This document shows, one piece after another, positions 25,001 through 39,738 of a DNA stretch of 64,000 nt. The notes under the pieces were generated by a model. That model was not told the DNA's origin. It searched no databases and saw only the letters and a list, made by a program, of their open reading frames with translations. This DNA is from Macrotis lagotis (taxonomy: Eukaryota; Chordata; Mammalia; Peramelemorphia; Peramelidae), in assembly GCF_037893015.1 (NCBI RefSeq), contig NC_133664.1, forward strand, positions 131,344,600 to 131,408,599. The letters run 5' to 3'. The position numbers and the translations under genes were made by a program. Each line of letters starts with the position of its first letter. Within the stretch, counting starts at the first letter, position 1.

Positions 25001-28000
25001 AAATACACCCAAATACATTATGCTGAAATTATGCATTTATAGCTATCTCTCTATATATAGACTGGTCTTTTAGCACAGGGTCTGACTAAATTGAAAACTA
25101 AATTTAGGGCTCAAAAATTCCCTAAGTGGCAAGAAAGTGAAACCATTTAACTAATTCATGAGCTCAAATCTACCCTCCCTCTTGATCTTTTACTTTATCT
25201 TTAGTATGGCATATTTTAGTAATGCTACCTAGGACCTTTGGATTATAAATTCTGAGAAAACAAATCCTCCAGTATAAGCTTTTTTTAAGGTGTAGGACTA
25301 CATATATACACAGAGTTAGAGAAGAATATATAGCTAATTAAGTGTTTGAGACCAAATTTGAACTCAGGTACTCCTGACTCCAGGGCTGGTGCTCTATCCA
25401 CTGCACCACCTAGCTGCCCCAGTTTCAGTTTCTTTTGAAGTAATCTGATCTAATATGTAAAGGCATAAAGCAGCTAAATTACTCTCTCAGAATTGTTCAA
25501 ACCTAGTTAGTGACTTATAGGGATTAGAACTAAAATCTCCTGATTCCCAGTTATTTCCATTATGCCATTTCATTTTTTTTAATTCAAAAGATGTTATTAA
25601 CAATTGATTGGTCACTTAGTGTATTGTTTACTTTGCAGTTAGAAAGAAGAATAGGTACTATTATTATTTTATTTTAAAACTGTATCTATTTTCTCCAAGA
25701 TACAAAGCCTCCCAGATATAAATGTGGCATTTCAAAAGCTTGTCCAGAAAAGCATTTTGCTTTCAAAATGGCAAGTGGAGCAGCTAATGTCGTTGGCCCC
25801 AAAATTTGTGTGGAAGACAATATGTAAGTATTGTATTGTAAGGTGGTATAACTTGAAACAATAATTTCATGAATTTATCATTTTAACATAACTTCCAAAG
25901 CTGAGTTGAAAGCTGAAGTTAATTTTTTCATATTTTAATCTCTAATAATTCATGTAAATAGGACTTTCCAGGTGATGTTTTCTCATTCATTACTTAATTT
26001 TTAAAGATGTACTAATCTATTTTTCTAGAACTTTTAAGAGAACTTTGTTTCAGACTTAGAGAATGATGTTGCATTAGATAATGAAATAATATCTTCCTTT
26101 TTGATTTTGCACAAGTAGTGTTCTAACTCTGAATTGCATGTCCTCCTGACCTCACAGATCCCTTAACTTTCTTTAAAATATAGCTCAGGCACATCCTTCT
26201 TGACTACAACTATAACAAGAACTAGCATTTATATTGTGTCTTCTATGTGCCAAAGGGCCTATTAAATGCTTTATAAGAATCTCATTTGATCCTCAGAACA
26301 ACCCTGGAAAGCAGTGCTTCCCTAATTTTATAGTTGAGGATACTTGGAATCCTAGAAATCTGATCTTCAGATGAATTTATTTTTATATATTTACAAAGTT
26401 TATATATTGTAGAGGCAAGGAACTGTGTTCTTTTTAGAAATCTTTTAGAGATTTCTGCTTCTGTTTCTGACAAAACTAACCTTTGTACCTTGTATAATTT
26501 AATTTTGAACTTTGAGATTCAAAGGTCAACTTTTAGTTCACTTTTAATGATAAATATTTATTAAGGCATTTCAAAAAACTTTATTTCATTATGTGCAGAA
26601 TCAAATATTTCTTGACTAGTAACTAGTGAAGTAATTTTCTTAAAAGTACTAACTTTAGGAATACATCTCTAATTTTGAAGGTTAAAGTAATCAACAGAGA
26701 AACTTGTTTATAGTTATTGCGACTAAAGTGATTTTAAAAGAAAACCATCAAAAGCTAAATTCTTTTTATAGAATTGAGCTAAATTGATGCTCTTGATTTT
26801 TGATGTATTTTAAACATTTTTCCAAATTGTATATTCCCCTCTCCCCCAAAGTTGGTATTATTGTTTGCAATAGAATGAATTTATAAAAACATAGTTCCAT
26901 TTGTAAACTGTTATCAGCTTCCATAGTGCATTTATCAACAAATCAAATGTTAGAAGTATCTTGAATATTCCTTGCATAGAATGCTAGGTAGACTTCCTAC
27001 AAAATTCATTTTTAGAATTGATGATAGAATACAAACATGAGAAAATAATCAGATAATGAACCTCTAGGTTTCTCAATTTGGTTATTTATTTAATTCAATA
27101 ACGTGATATTACAAATGAGAGATTCCAAGATCCAGAGAGGCTAAATGAGTTGACCAAGGTCAGATAGCGACAGGCAGAACTAGGATGTACCTTTGCTTGT
27201 TTGATTTTCAAGTTCAACTGTGCTTTCGCCATATTGCCTATCTCAAAACCTATCTAGGTTAGACCTTGGTTGGAAACTCCAGGCATCAAAGCACTTTATA
27301 TTAACTTTTGTTGCTAAGGCACTTGGAAGGGCATGCTGCAAACAAGAATATATTTATTATAAAAAATAGTCAGTAATATATAAGCTGACTGTGGTGAATA
27401 AGAATGAAACATAATGTCACAACTAAATGACAGTACAGCACTTCTGTGGTTGCAGTAAATTCTATTTTAAAACTTTTCTTGTTGGCTTTGGGACTTGTTA
27501 TTTAATACTGGGATGCTAAATACAGGTTCTGTTGTTATCTTAAATGAATAACCTGTTTGAGTCATTTTCTTTGGTAGATTGAAGGTATTGGCTTAGTAGA
27601 GCTTTAAATTTTGATTTTATAGGGATAGTAATTTGAGTCTGCTGTCACTGACTTTTGAATATCTTGCATGTGCAAGAATGCAATAAATAATTTTTGGTTG
27701 AATTAAATTAAGTGTAATAAAATGTATTCTTTTGATGTTTATATAAACAATTTTTTTGGCTAAACCTTTGATTTCCTTTCTATAGTGAGCTGTGGTGAGC
27801 CAATTCTTATCATCATTGCAAATTTGTAATTGTTCTGTAATTTAATTATTTTCAATTTATAATCTTAGTTACCTGGAGCACTGAAAATGTAAGTGATTTG
27901 CTTGCCCAAGGTTTCACAGCTGTGGGAAACAATCTTTTAAATTCAGTGTATGTACTTCACAACTTTAAATACTTAAGTTATATGTTAGGATACTATATTT

Positions 28001-29450
28001 GAATTGTGTGGTACTATTTTCTCACTTACAGACTTAATATGGCCATATATCTAGCTGTGAAAAATGTGTGATAAATTTGTAGATGTTGACATTTGTTTTA
28101 ATTAGTATGCTATACATTTAACTGGAACATTTTCTTCTATTATATATATATATCTTTTCATCTAGTTTGACAGATGACGAGACAGGATTCTTCTGTTTGA
28201 ATGCCTAGCACTGGATCACATTTAGATATCTACAGTATTGATTCTGAAATAAACTGGAAGTTTTTGATTGTTAACCTTAAGGGAAGAGTCATTAACCTAC
28301 ATGCATGTATGCTTACTGCAGAAAGGAGCATTTCGAGGGAAAATGATATATGGGTGGTTACAAGTTAGCAAAGAAAATATGAGCTTTCAGCCAGAGAATA
28401 TTGATTCTAAGTCCTAGGCTTTCAATGGGATGTAGTGGGGTACTATTTAAGGATTCAGGATTTGGAGTCAAAGGATCTAGTTTTAAGTCCTAGCTCTGCT
28501 GCTCAGGGTCTCAGTGACTTTGGGTAAGTCACTCAGCTTTTGAGTTTGGTTTCTAAATAAAGAAGTTGGACTAGATTACTTAAGTTCTCCTTAGTTGCTC
28601 AAAATCTAGGATCCTATGACTTTGGAGAGAGAATTTATTCAGCTGTAAAACTGGGATCTTGTCTGACCTTTATTCCCTCATTCCCTCAAGGCATTCTAGA
28701 ATATTAGTACTAGAATGGAATGTTGGAGGTCACCAGATTAGGAAAATGAGGTCCATCCAAGTGACATGATTTGCCCAAGGTCACACAGCTAGAATGCAGC
28801 TGGGTCAGTTCGACTTTGAAAGTTCTTCTAAGGAATGTGTAATTTTTTTTTCTTGTGCAAAGAATTTTCTTTACCTGAGTTTCACATGTTATTTAAAACA
28901 AGATTGGGGCAGCTAGGTGGTGCAGTAGATAGAGCACCGGCCCTGGAGTGGAGTACCTTGAGTTCAAATCTGACCACAGACACTTAGTAATTACCTAGCT
29001 GTGTGGCCTTGGGCAAGCCACTTAACCCCATTTGCCCTGCCAAAAAAAAAAAACCAAACCAAAAAACCTAAAAAAAAAAACCCTAAAAAAACAAGATAGA
29101 TAATTCTTTAAAGATCGATTTAGGGGTTCTTATGGACACTTTTGGCAGTCTGGTGAAAACTTTGAACCTCCTCAGAAAAAATTTAAATTCATAAAGTTGA
29201 AAGACATAGACTTAAAACAATTGAAGTAATTTTATATGTAAATAAAAATATTTATTAATACTTATCCTAGTGTTTAAGTTCATAGTTCTTTTTCTCTTCC
29301 CTCTCTGTTAGACCCTAGGTTAAGAACTCTAGTGCTAGAACCTAGAAAAAGGTAATGTTATGGATCATAAATTATAGGAGAGAAAAAATAAAACTGCCAG
29401 TTTTTATCTGGTAACTGAAAATGAAAAGAACATTTTTATTTTTATTTTTG

Positions 29451-29509
<59 letters not shown>

Positions 29510-32420
29510 TATATACATATGTATGTGTATATGTATATATGTGTGTATACACACACAGCCAATTTAGGTTTGTACAGTTTCCATCTATGAACATTTACAA
29601 ACTGACTATGAAAAAATGAACATTTGCTATATCATAGAATTTTGGTAGTTTTTTAAGGAAAATGTGAGTTTAAAAAAGCTGTGAAAGAATTTAAATAAAA
29701 ATGCATGAAATTTGAAAGTAGGACGAACAAATACAGCGTGGCATTTATAACATACAGTAATTGTCATTAAATTCTAGTTTGAAAGAATCAAATTATGAAG
29801 CATGATAAAATAAAGATAATTCTGCCTTTTGGTTGACTTTAACTGTAATACAGTCAAAAATCTGTAGACCCTTTGCAATTTTAATTCACCGCATTGCCTG
29901 ATTTTTAATTTTGGCAAAATATCCATGTTTAAATTAGAATATAGAAATGCTGCCATCTTGTGGAGATCTGTCATTCAACTTTATCATTTATTTTTTCATT
30001 CCCATAGTATTCAATTTATTTCAAGTAATGATACAACCTTTATAGTTGCAGCAAATTATAGTATGAGTTGCATATTCCTAATTTGTTCCTGTTTGGATAA
30101 AAGTGTGCCATCATCTATCTGTGTACTAGCAAAAAAGATTACATTGGGATTTAGTATTAAAACTAAATTTCTGTGAAAGAGTTTGGGCTGTCACCTAATA
30201 AGTTAATCAAACCTTTTGTAGTTCAGAATATAATTTATTAAGAATTTCTACTATCACAATGCTTATTTGTACTATCACAATGTTTATTTCAAATAAACTT
30301 TTGAGATTTGATTTTTCAATGTGGTGCGCTAAATATAGCAGATTTGTTCTGGATTTAGTATTATTATTATTCTTCCTATTTTACCACTCAACTTTTTTCT
30401 GACTTCTGGCCCCCTTATTCTACTAAAACTGTTCTTATTCAAGATTACTAATTATCTTAGTTCCTAAATCTGATGAACTTTTATCAGTGTATCTCTGACA
30501 TTTCCTTAGCTTTTGACACTTAATTTCCACCCTTCCTCAATATTCTTCTTTCTTTTTTCCCTACTTCTTTTGCCTCTACCATTCTTTCTCAACCTTCTTT
30601 GCCAGATCGTTATTTATGTTCCTTCAGTACACCCAAAAGATCTGTCCCGATTCTGTCTCCCTTCCCATCCACCCACCCCTGTATATAGATATCAGTTCTC
30701 ATTGAGATCCTGTCAGCATTCATGGATTAAATTATTTTTAAGCATATGATTTTTAAATCTTTATCCTTAATCAGTCTCCTCAACTCTTAACTTTTGAGTA
30801 TCTTATAAGCATCTCAAAAATCAACATGTTAAAACATAATTCATCTTTGTCATCCCTTGTCCCACCTCCCCTTGCTTCAAACATCCCTATTTTCTTTTCT
30901 TTGGAAGGCAATGGGATTAAGTGATTTACCCAAGGTCACACAGCTAGTGTGTCTGAATTTAGATCCTCCTGATTCCAGGGTTGGTGCTCTATCCACTGTG
31001 CCACCTAGCTGCCCCCATCCTATTTCTTTTTAGGACATCTCTCTTTCTAGTTACCCAAATAGTTTAGGAGAATGCTATAGATATACCTTTTCTAGATTTT
31101 AGGCAAGCATTTGATAAATTCTCTCGTGCTCTTCTTGGGGATTTTGAATTAGTCAAATGACTAGACTAAAAGAGTAGTCATTAATGGTTTCTTCAGGTTT
31201 TTTTTTCTTCAGGGACTTTCCTAGTAAAGCATCTAGGAGAATTATAAAAAGTTTTTTTAATTAATGGCTCAAATGAAGGCATGGATGGAGTGTTTGCCAA
31301 AATTTGCAGTGATAATGTCTAAAAAAGATATCTAAGAATAGATGATGAATTAAGATTTTGTCTGATGTTAAGAAATTTAATAAGATAAATGCAGGGTCTC
31401 TGACTTGAGTTCAAAAAGTAATACAGGAAGGAGCAGCTAGGTGTCACAGTGGATAGAGCACCAGCCCTGGAATTAGGAGGACCCGAGTTCAATCTGATCT
31501 CAGAAACGTGATATTTAGCTGTGTGACCTTAGACAAGTCATTTAACCCCATTACCTTGTAAAAAACAAACCAAAAAAAAAAGCAATACAGGAGACTTGGC
31601 TAGATCTTTTGAAAAATATCTAAGGGGTTTCACTAGATTATAAAGTCAGTATTATGAACTGTATGACAGTTAAAAGAAAGCTAATATGGAAGACTATTAA
31701 ATAGTGCCAGGGACTAAAGATGATAGTTCTACTATACTGTCTTCAGTCTTTAGCATGACATTTTAGCAAGGACAGTGAGTAAGCAGTTTGATGAAGAGTC
31801 TTGAGGCCATTATGTAATACTGACTATTGTTTTGCCTGAAGATGAGAAGGGGAAAGAAAAGAAAAATCAGGATAACTATTTTGAAATATTTTAAGGGAAT
31901 ACTCAGTGATAAAAGGAGATAGACTTGTTTTATTTGGGCCCACAGGGCAGAACTAGTTGATATGAATGGAACTTGAGGAAAGTGTTAGATAATTCTTAGC
32001 CATTTAGCTTTTTCAAGATAATATTCATGTTAGGAATAATGCTTTTTATTTGCAAGTAACTTGGGGGGGGGTCGCTGAATAATTTTACTGCTTTTATAAG
32101 TTCAGTGCAGTCTATTTTTCTTTTCTTTTTTTTTTAAGGTTTTTGCAAGGCAAACGGGGTTAAGTGGCTTGCCCAAGGCCACACAGCTAGGTAATTATTA
32201 AGTGTCTGAGATGGGATTTGAACCCAGGTACTCCTGACTCCAGGGCTGGTGCTTTATCCACTACGCCACCTAACTGCCCCTTTCTTTTTAATTCTTGACC
32301 TAGAGTGGCACAAATCTTATTTTTCTTCTTTCTTGTATATCATATTATAATGAAAGATGGAAAGTAGATTAGGTCAGTTGTTTGAATATTTGAAGGCAGG
32401 TGTAAAATGGTTTATATAAA

Positions 32421-32451
<31 letters not shown>

Positions 32452-35400
32452 TATAAAATCTCATAATTGCAATACATACGTACTATGAGCGATTCCTTAG
32501 GAGATATTTTCCTGATCTTATAATTCAACAAGAAACATCTTAATTTTTTTTACACCTTTTGTAGTCCCAGTCTTTTGACATACTGTTTATATTTAAGAAG
32601 TCTATTGGATAAAGTTTTTAAATAATGCATTTATAGAAAAGTAATATATTTATACAAGAGCAAAGATTTAATTTTTCTTAGATTAAATTTATACTATTAA
32701 ATATCATATACACTTAGTTCTGTTCATTCTGTTTTTATTATTTCATTTTTAGATCTTGTATATACTTTGTAAAATAATTGCTTCTGAAATTTGTCGTATT
32801 TTTTTCTTCTTCAGTCTAATGAGTGGGGTAAAGAATAACGTTGGAAGAGGAATCAATGTTGCATTGGTAAATGGTATGTGTAATTTAGCTTAGTCCTGTA
32901 TTCCAGTGATCTAGAAATGGAGAAGTAAGATATATCCCCAAATCTAAAGAAAAGACTAGAAAGTGTTGTTTTTTTAACTGACACCAAAAGAATATACATT
33001 TTATGATTGGAATTGTTTCTCTTCTCAGAAATAACCTTCCGTACATTGTATTTTAGGTTCATTACCTTTTCATTAAGCTACTTCCTGAATATCATTAAGA
33101 AGCAGACATTCAAGCTCTAACCCTACCTGACCCCTGATTTTAGTCAATGAAAACATGTTGTAAATTTGGGACTTTAGAGGATCAGAGTATGCTGAAGTGA
33201 AGAGGGATAATGTAAGAACAAAGAGAAATTGTGTGCTTGGAATTAAAAGAGAGTGAGAATTATAATATTTTTCTAGTATTGACCAGGGAGAATTATTGTC
33301 TTGACTAGCTCATGCAAATAGCTGACCTAATTAGACAATATGTTCCTTTAGTGGAAAAGATCTTATCAGTTTTTCAGAACTTGGTTTTCTATATAACTAC
33401 ATAACATTCTTTTTTTAATGTGCTATTTCAGATCGATTTTCCAAACTGACCAATCCATACAGATAAATATTCACCAAACTCACTGTAAATTAATAAATTG
33501 GCAAGTTGGCATGATCTCTTTGAACTTGGTTAGCAGTTACTAAATTATTGAAGTCTTCACGCCCTAGTGAATTGATAAAATAGTTTCTGAACTTGAAAAG
33601 TGAAAACTATGGTCTTGTCCACCAAGGTATAACATCAGTCATGAGTTCAGTGATAAAATAAATGCTTTTATCCATTTTATAGCAATAAATGTAACTCTTT
33701 TATTAAAGATTTTATTTATTTTGAGTTTTACAATCCCCCCCCAATCTTATTCCCTCCTCCCATAAATGTAACTCTTAAGGATATTAGAATGTGGAAGCTA
33801 AAGCTGCTGTAATCTTGGGCAAATAAATTGCTTACATGTATCCTTCTGCAAACCATAAGATAGTTTCTACCCTGAAATTCTTGGATGAATTCATTTTTGT
33901 ATCTGAGCATTTAGTTTCAATCAAAGAAATAAAAATAGTACATAAGCATAAAAATAGTGTTTCCCTTACTTTTTTTTATTTCATCTAAGAAATATATGCT
34001 TTAGTGAATGGAGGAAAGTGAAGAATCTTGGTTATATTTGAGGACAAATTAGGTTAGATGAAAGGGAAGGTACGGAAATTTAATGGTAGAAAAGAAAGAT
34101 GTAGAACTCTGCTAGCATTTTTAAAAAGTCTTTACAGCAAGTGTCTCTATCAGGTCTAAAAAGAACAAACTTTAAAAACTGTTAAAACAAATATGTACTT
34201 AATATGAGCTAGACATTTTGTTAAGTATTAGGGGCACAAATGCAAGCAAAATAAAAGAGTGTCTGTCTTCAAGAAGCTTAAAATTCTAATGGGAGAAGTA
34301 TACAGAAGAGAACTAAATAAAGGGCAGGGGAAACAGAAGGAAGATATTTGGTACAGGGATATGTTTATGAAATCCAGAAAGTCAGAAACAGGCCAGGACA
34401 AGGTTGAGGATAGTCTCCCCTGGAGAAGGGGGTGGACCTGTGGAGGAATCTTATGAGGTAAGCTTCAGGTAAGGTAAACTCTTTTAGGACAAGAAGGCCC
34501 CAGGTGCTGAGGAAATTGCCATGTTGAGCCAATAGTAGAGAAGATCTGGTTATGAAATCCAGAAAGTCAGGGATGAGGCTGGGAGCAGAATGTTCCCCAC
34601 TATCAAGATATATTGTATTCAACTATATAAGAACAAGAGTCCTTGTTCCCTAAAGAAGTGGTCAAAGGATATGATTTAGGCAGTTCTCAAAAAAAGACAA
34701 GTAACATCCATATGAAAAAAATGTTTCAGATTATTAATGCTAAAATGATCATGATTAAAACAACTCTGGAGTTTATCATGCACTATTTAGGTCATCAAAG
34801 ATACCAACAAAAGGGAAGGTTATTGGAGCTATCCTAGCTCAGCTACTCTATTGGATTGTTGATGGGATAGTGAATTACTTCATTCAGTTTTTTACAATTT
34901 TTACAATTTTACAGTTTTTGCCCTATCTTGCTTCTCTTCCCCCACCCCCCACAGAAGGCAGTTTGCTAGTCTTTACATCATTTCCATAGTGTGCATTGAT
35001 CTAAGTTCAATGTGATGAGAGAAATCATATCCTTAAGGAAGAAACATAGTATGAGATAGCAGAATTACATAATAAGGCAATCTTTAAAAAATTAAAGGTA
35101 CATAGAAAGCTTTTGGTCTTTGTTCAAACTCCCCAATTCTTTCTCAGGTTACAGATGGCATTCTCCATCACAGAAATCCCCTGATTGTTGACCTGTTGGT
35201 ATGAGCAAGTCCATTAAGGTTGATCATCACTCCCATGTTGCTGTTAGGGTTTGCAGAGTTTTTCTGGTTCTGCTCATCTCACTCAGCATCAGTTCATGCA
35301 AATCCTTCCAGGCTTCCCTGAATTCCCATCCTTCCTGGTTTCTAATAGAACAATAGTGTTCCATCACATATATATATACCACAGTTTGTTAAGCCATTCC

Positions 35401-38400
35401 CCACTTGATGGGTATTCCCTCAGTTTCCATTTCTTTGCCACCACAAAGACAGCTGCTATGAACATTTTTGTACTGGTGATGTTTTTATCCTTTTTCATCA
35501 TCTCTTCAGGGTATAGACCCAGTAGTGGTATTGCTGGATCAGAGGGTATGCACATTTTTATTGCCCTTTGGGCATAATTCCAAATTGCTCTCCAGAAAGG
35601 TTGGATGAGTTCACAGCTCTACCAACAGTGTATTAGTGTCCCAGATTTTCCACATCCCTTCCAACATTGATTATTGTCCATTCTGGTCATATTGGCCAGT
35701 CTGAGAGGTGTGAGGTGGTCCCTCAGAGATTTTGAAAGCAACTTGGAACTGTGTCCTAAAAGTCACTAAATGACATAGTCTTTGACCAAACTATACAACT
35801 ATTAGGACTGTCTCTTAAAGAGATCAAATACATTTATTACATCATAGAATTCAACTTTAAAGGACTTGAGAACAGTGCAGTAATCTACTATTGGACCCTA
35901 TAGTCAGGAGGACCTGAATTCAAATTCAAATTCAAATTCAGACGCTTAAAGCTATGTGACCCTGGGCAAGTTACAACCCTGTTTGCTTTAGTTCTTCATT
36001 GGTGAAATAGGAAATGGCAAACCACTTCAGTACCTTTCCCAAGAAAACCCCAAATGAGGTCATGGAGAATCAGACATAACTGAAACAACTCAACAACAGT
36101 CAGTGATGAAGCTTGCATTCCATCTCCGTACAGAGTTTAATGATCTAGCAATGCAGAGTGAGAAATACATTTGCAGGCATGTCCAAATGTTTGAATTTAT
36201 TTTGTTCAATTATGCTAACTTAGAAGGAAAAGTAGTTTTTCTGGGAGAATATTGATAGTGGTATTTTTAAAAAAGCACTTTTAAGGGGTGGCTAGGAGGC
36301 ACAGTGGATGGAGCACTGGCTCTGGAGTCAGGAGTACCTGGGTTCAAATCTGGTCTCAGACACTTAATAATTACCTAGCTGTGTGGCCTTGGGCAAGCCA
36401 CTTAACTCCATTGCCTTTTAAAAACCTTAAGAAAAAAAGCACTATTATTTTCCTGTTCTTTGTTTATAGACAATCTCTCATGTTTGCTGGAATTTGGCGG
36501 CATATACGTATAGGGTAAAGGACAAAAAAAGAACTGTCCTAGTGGTTAGCACTGTATTAGGGAACATTGGAATCCTTAGATAGCAACCTGGGAAGAGAAA
36601 AGAAATGGAACATTAGAAAACAGTGAAATCCCTGTTTTCATCTTACCTTTTTAAAAATCACTTTTATATTTTATAGTTAAAATTAAGTTATTAGGACCTA
36701 GCATTTTATTTTATTATTTTTATTTATTTTTTAGTTTTTTTTAGTTTTTGCAAGGCAGTGGGGTTAAGTGGCTTGTCCAAGGCCACACAGCTAGGTAATT
36801 ATTAAGTGTCTGAGGCCGGATTTGAACTAGGGTACTCCTGACTCCAGGGCCGGTGCTCTCTCCACTGCATCACCTAGTGGCCCCAGGACCTAGCATTTTA
36901 AATTGTTACTTTTAGATTTTTAAAAAAACTACTCTTTAGTTTTATTTCCATAAGTTGAGTCATTACATATTTTGATTTGAAACATTTATCTCTTTATAGG
37001 AAAAACAGGAGAAGCATTACGCACGGAATATTTTGATATGTGGGGAGGAGGTAAGCAGTATTGTATTCTTCAGTGATTCACTCCTAGATCTTACATTGTC
37101 TCCCTGATAATTCCCTAGAATGAATGAATGAATGAATGAGCAATTTGTTATACACTGCTTTGTATTAAGCTCTGTATTAAGTACTAGGGATATAAATAGA
37201 GACATAAGAAGTTCTGATCTTCAGGAGATCCTAATTCTAGTAGAAGGAACATATAAATGTAAAACTTGTTTCAGCTTCACCACAGTTGGAAAGACTCAGC
37301 AGTACTTAATAGCTATGGCTAGGCAAATGAGGCATCTTTAGTGACATTTCTTTTAGAATTGTATCTGTTTCTGTTGTTGAATCTTTAGCTGTGCCAAAGA
37401 CTTTAGTGACAATTTGGGGGACTTCAGAGCTGTGGCTGCTGAGAAGTCAGAGGTCACAGGGCCTGCTGAGGCACTTGTCAGACTACATCCCTACAAGATT
37501 TACTTTCCAAGATGATTGCTATAGGTGTCATGATGGAAACAGGCCTGGTAGTCTGAGGTACTTGTCTTGCTAGGACTCTTTACCTATTCACTGGTGGCAG
37601 TGGTGGAAGGATGGCCTGCTCCTCTTTAGGTTGCTACATGGATGATGGAGGACTAGGCTAGAAAAAGGGCTGGTGGCAGAAGTGGTAAAGGATCTTGGGC
37701 TAGCTCTACCTGGATGTGCGGTTTACTTTGAAGAGGTAACCATGATTTGACCCTCCTGACATGTTCTACTTCTTGTCCAGCCTTCAGGATACCCTATTGC
37801 TTCAGCTGGGTTAGTCTAGTCTGCTCTGCTGGCGGTGGTGGTAGAGGTGGTGTTGGTGGTTTTGTTCACAGCAGAGATGGTGACCCCTACAGAATTACTC
37901 CTTGATGATGACTAGAAACAGAACTAAGGATTTGGGACAAAGATTACATAAAAAATACACCCTTATTAATGGAGAGGGAAACAGAATTTTGACATTTCTA
38001 TTTCTAATCTTGTCCCTTTACTTTGTTTTCTTAGATGATATTCCAAGTCTAAGTCATATGCTACCCTTTACATACGATTTGTAATTTATTTTAATGTCCT
38101 ATCAGGTTTGAACATTTTCAGTTTATTATTTGTTAAAAATATTGCATGGGATTGCAAACTGAGAACTGAATCACTGTCTGGATTTTTGAGGTTGAAAATT
38201 CTTAGACCTCATTTTCTACAGTATGTGGGAGACTAAGGATAGTAGTAGAACCAGTTAGCTCACTCTCTAAATCAGAATCTTCTGTCTTTTTGATAAGATG
38301 AAACATTATTTTGATTTAAAAAAAAGGATAAAAAAATCCAACCCTAAGTATAACGAATCAAGCTTTTTAAAACAAATAGTTTAGTGCTTTCTTATGTTCA

Positions 38401-39645
38401 TATGTAGATGGTCTCAAAAAATGAACTAGTGACCTACATAAAATAAACTTTTAAGTGTTGAAAAACAGCAGTCTTATGTAGCAGTAATAATAGAACACAG
38501 AATGTTAGTTGGAAAGGACCCCAAAAGTTAGTTTAACACATATCTGACTAAAAATCTGTTCTACACAATCCCTAAGGAATTAGTCACCTACTATGTATAT
38601 GTATACTATTGTGTGACTGACACTCTTCTGAGGATTTTGAAGTACCTTCCTTGGTGGGAAACCATTGCTTGTTTTCACTTTTGAACAACTCAAATTGTTT
38701 GGAAATTGTTCTTTACATTGAACCAAAATTGCCTCTGCAATTTCTACTCACTGCCTTTAATTGGGCCTTCTAGAACCAGGCAAAGCAGGTAAGATGTTAA
38801 TCCTTCTTTTCAATGCCAACATTTCAATATTTTAATGCCACTTTTACTGCTTCACTTTCCTCCTAAAAGCTATTTCTTCTTCTAGTCTTAGTTCAGATAT
38901 TACATCTTAACATATAGGAACAGGTAGTCCATAATATATGTAGAGCATAAGAAGTAGGCATATTCAGGAAGGGAATTGAAACACAATGCAGCAAGCATTT
39001 ATTAATCATATGCAAGATAATGTGTTAGGAAAACACTAAAGTTACTGGTGTCTTCAGTGAACTTTTGATTCTTCTAGGAAATCTAAACAAACAGTTAAAT
39101 ATAAGATAATTTGAGGTCGTCAAGAGGACTAACCAATTAGAAGGATAAAGAAAAAGATTTTTAAAACAATTGGTACCTGAGCCAAATCTTAAAAGAAGGT
39201 AAAGATACTAAGGTAGTATGGATTATCAGACTGAACAGAGATGGCATTCCAAGGTCAGGAAAGAGTAAGTAAGCCAGTTTGGCTGGTACTAGATTACATA
39301 AAAGGACCTGTCATAGCTTTAAAAAAAATAAAAAGATTGAGCTAGTTAGTTTGGGGTTTTAGATGCTGGATCAGGTAGCTATATTTTATACCAGCGGCAA
39401 TAGGGAGCAACTGAGAGGCTTAAGCCAGGAAGTGATATGATCATACTTGTGCTTTAGGAAGAGGATAATATGAAATATGAAATAACTGTGGAAACAAAAG
39501 TTCGAGCTTCTAAAGCATATTGATTTACTAAACAGTGTTGCAGTGTTTGCCGATTGCATCACAAATCAGGACCAGGCCTACTCAGTTTGGCACTGGACCC
39601 CATATGATAGGGGAGACAGATTTTTATACATTAAAACAATGAATA

Positions 39646-39738
<93 letters not shown>

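Larger units (their letters stand above)
25824..32814 (+). other. FAM3C: FAM3C intron 5
   Basis: Holds MIR-type relics, four SINEs, a broken CR1/L3 copy and an AT microsatellite. Bases 26360-27100, 27210-28420, 29570-30890 and 32285-32814 show no gene or confident repeat, apart from a short (TA)n at 32420-32450. Confidence 0.85.
32874..36999 (+). other. FAM3C: FAM3C intron 6
   Basis: Holds a 62-bp L1 stub, a plus-strand L1 piece next to a minus-strand L1, an RTE-tailed SINE and two SINEs. Within 33780-34640 there is an L2-like AT-rich piece near 34190-34270. A 21-bp word (TTATGAAATCCAG followed by AAAGTCAG) is present at both 34365-34385 and 34550-34570. Nothing else is identifiable. Confidence 0.85.

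Noticed and set aside
29372-29554. ORFs rich in Tyr-Ile, His-Thr or Val-Cys (also 39543, 44961, 48747, 60126 and 60229)
   Set aside because: They are translations of (TA)n, (TG)n and (CA)n microsatellites and carry no protein signal.
34365-34570. 21-bp repeated word at 34365 and 34550
   Set aside because: A single short match between diverged flanks. Too little to call a duplication or an element.
34645-35735. Sense L1 piece next to an antisense L1 read as a twin-priming inversion
   Set aside because: In twin priming the inverted part would lie at the 5' side of the antisense L1, at higher coordinates. Here it is at the 3' side, so two separate insertions are more likely.
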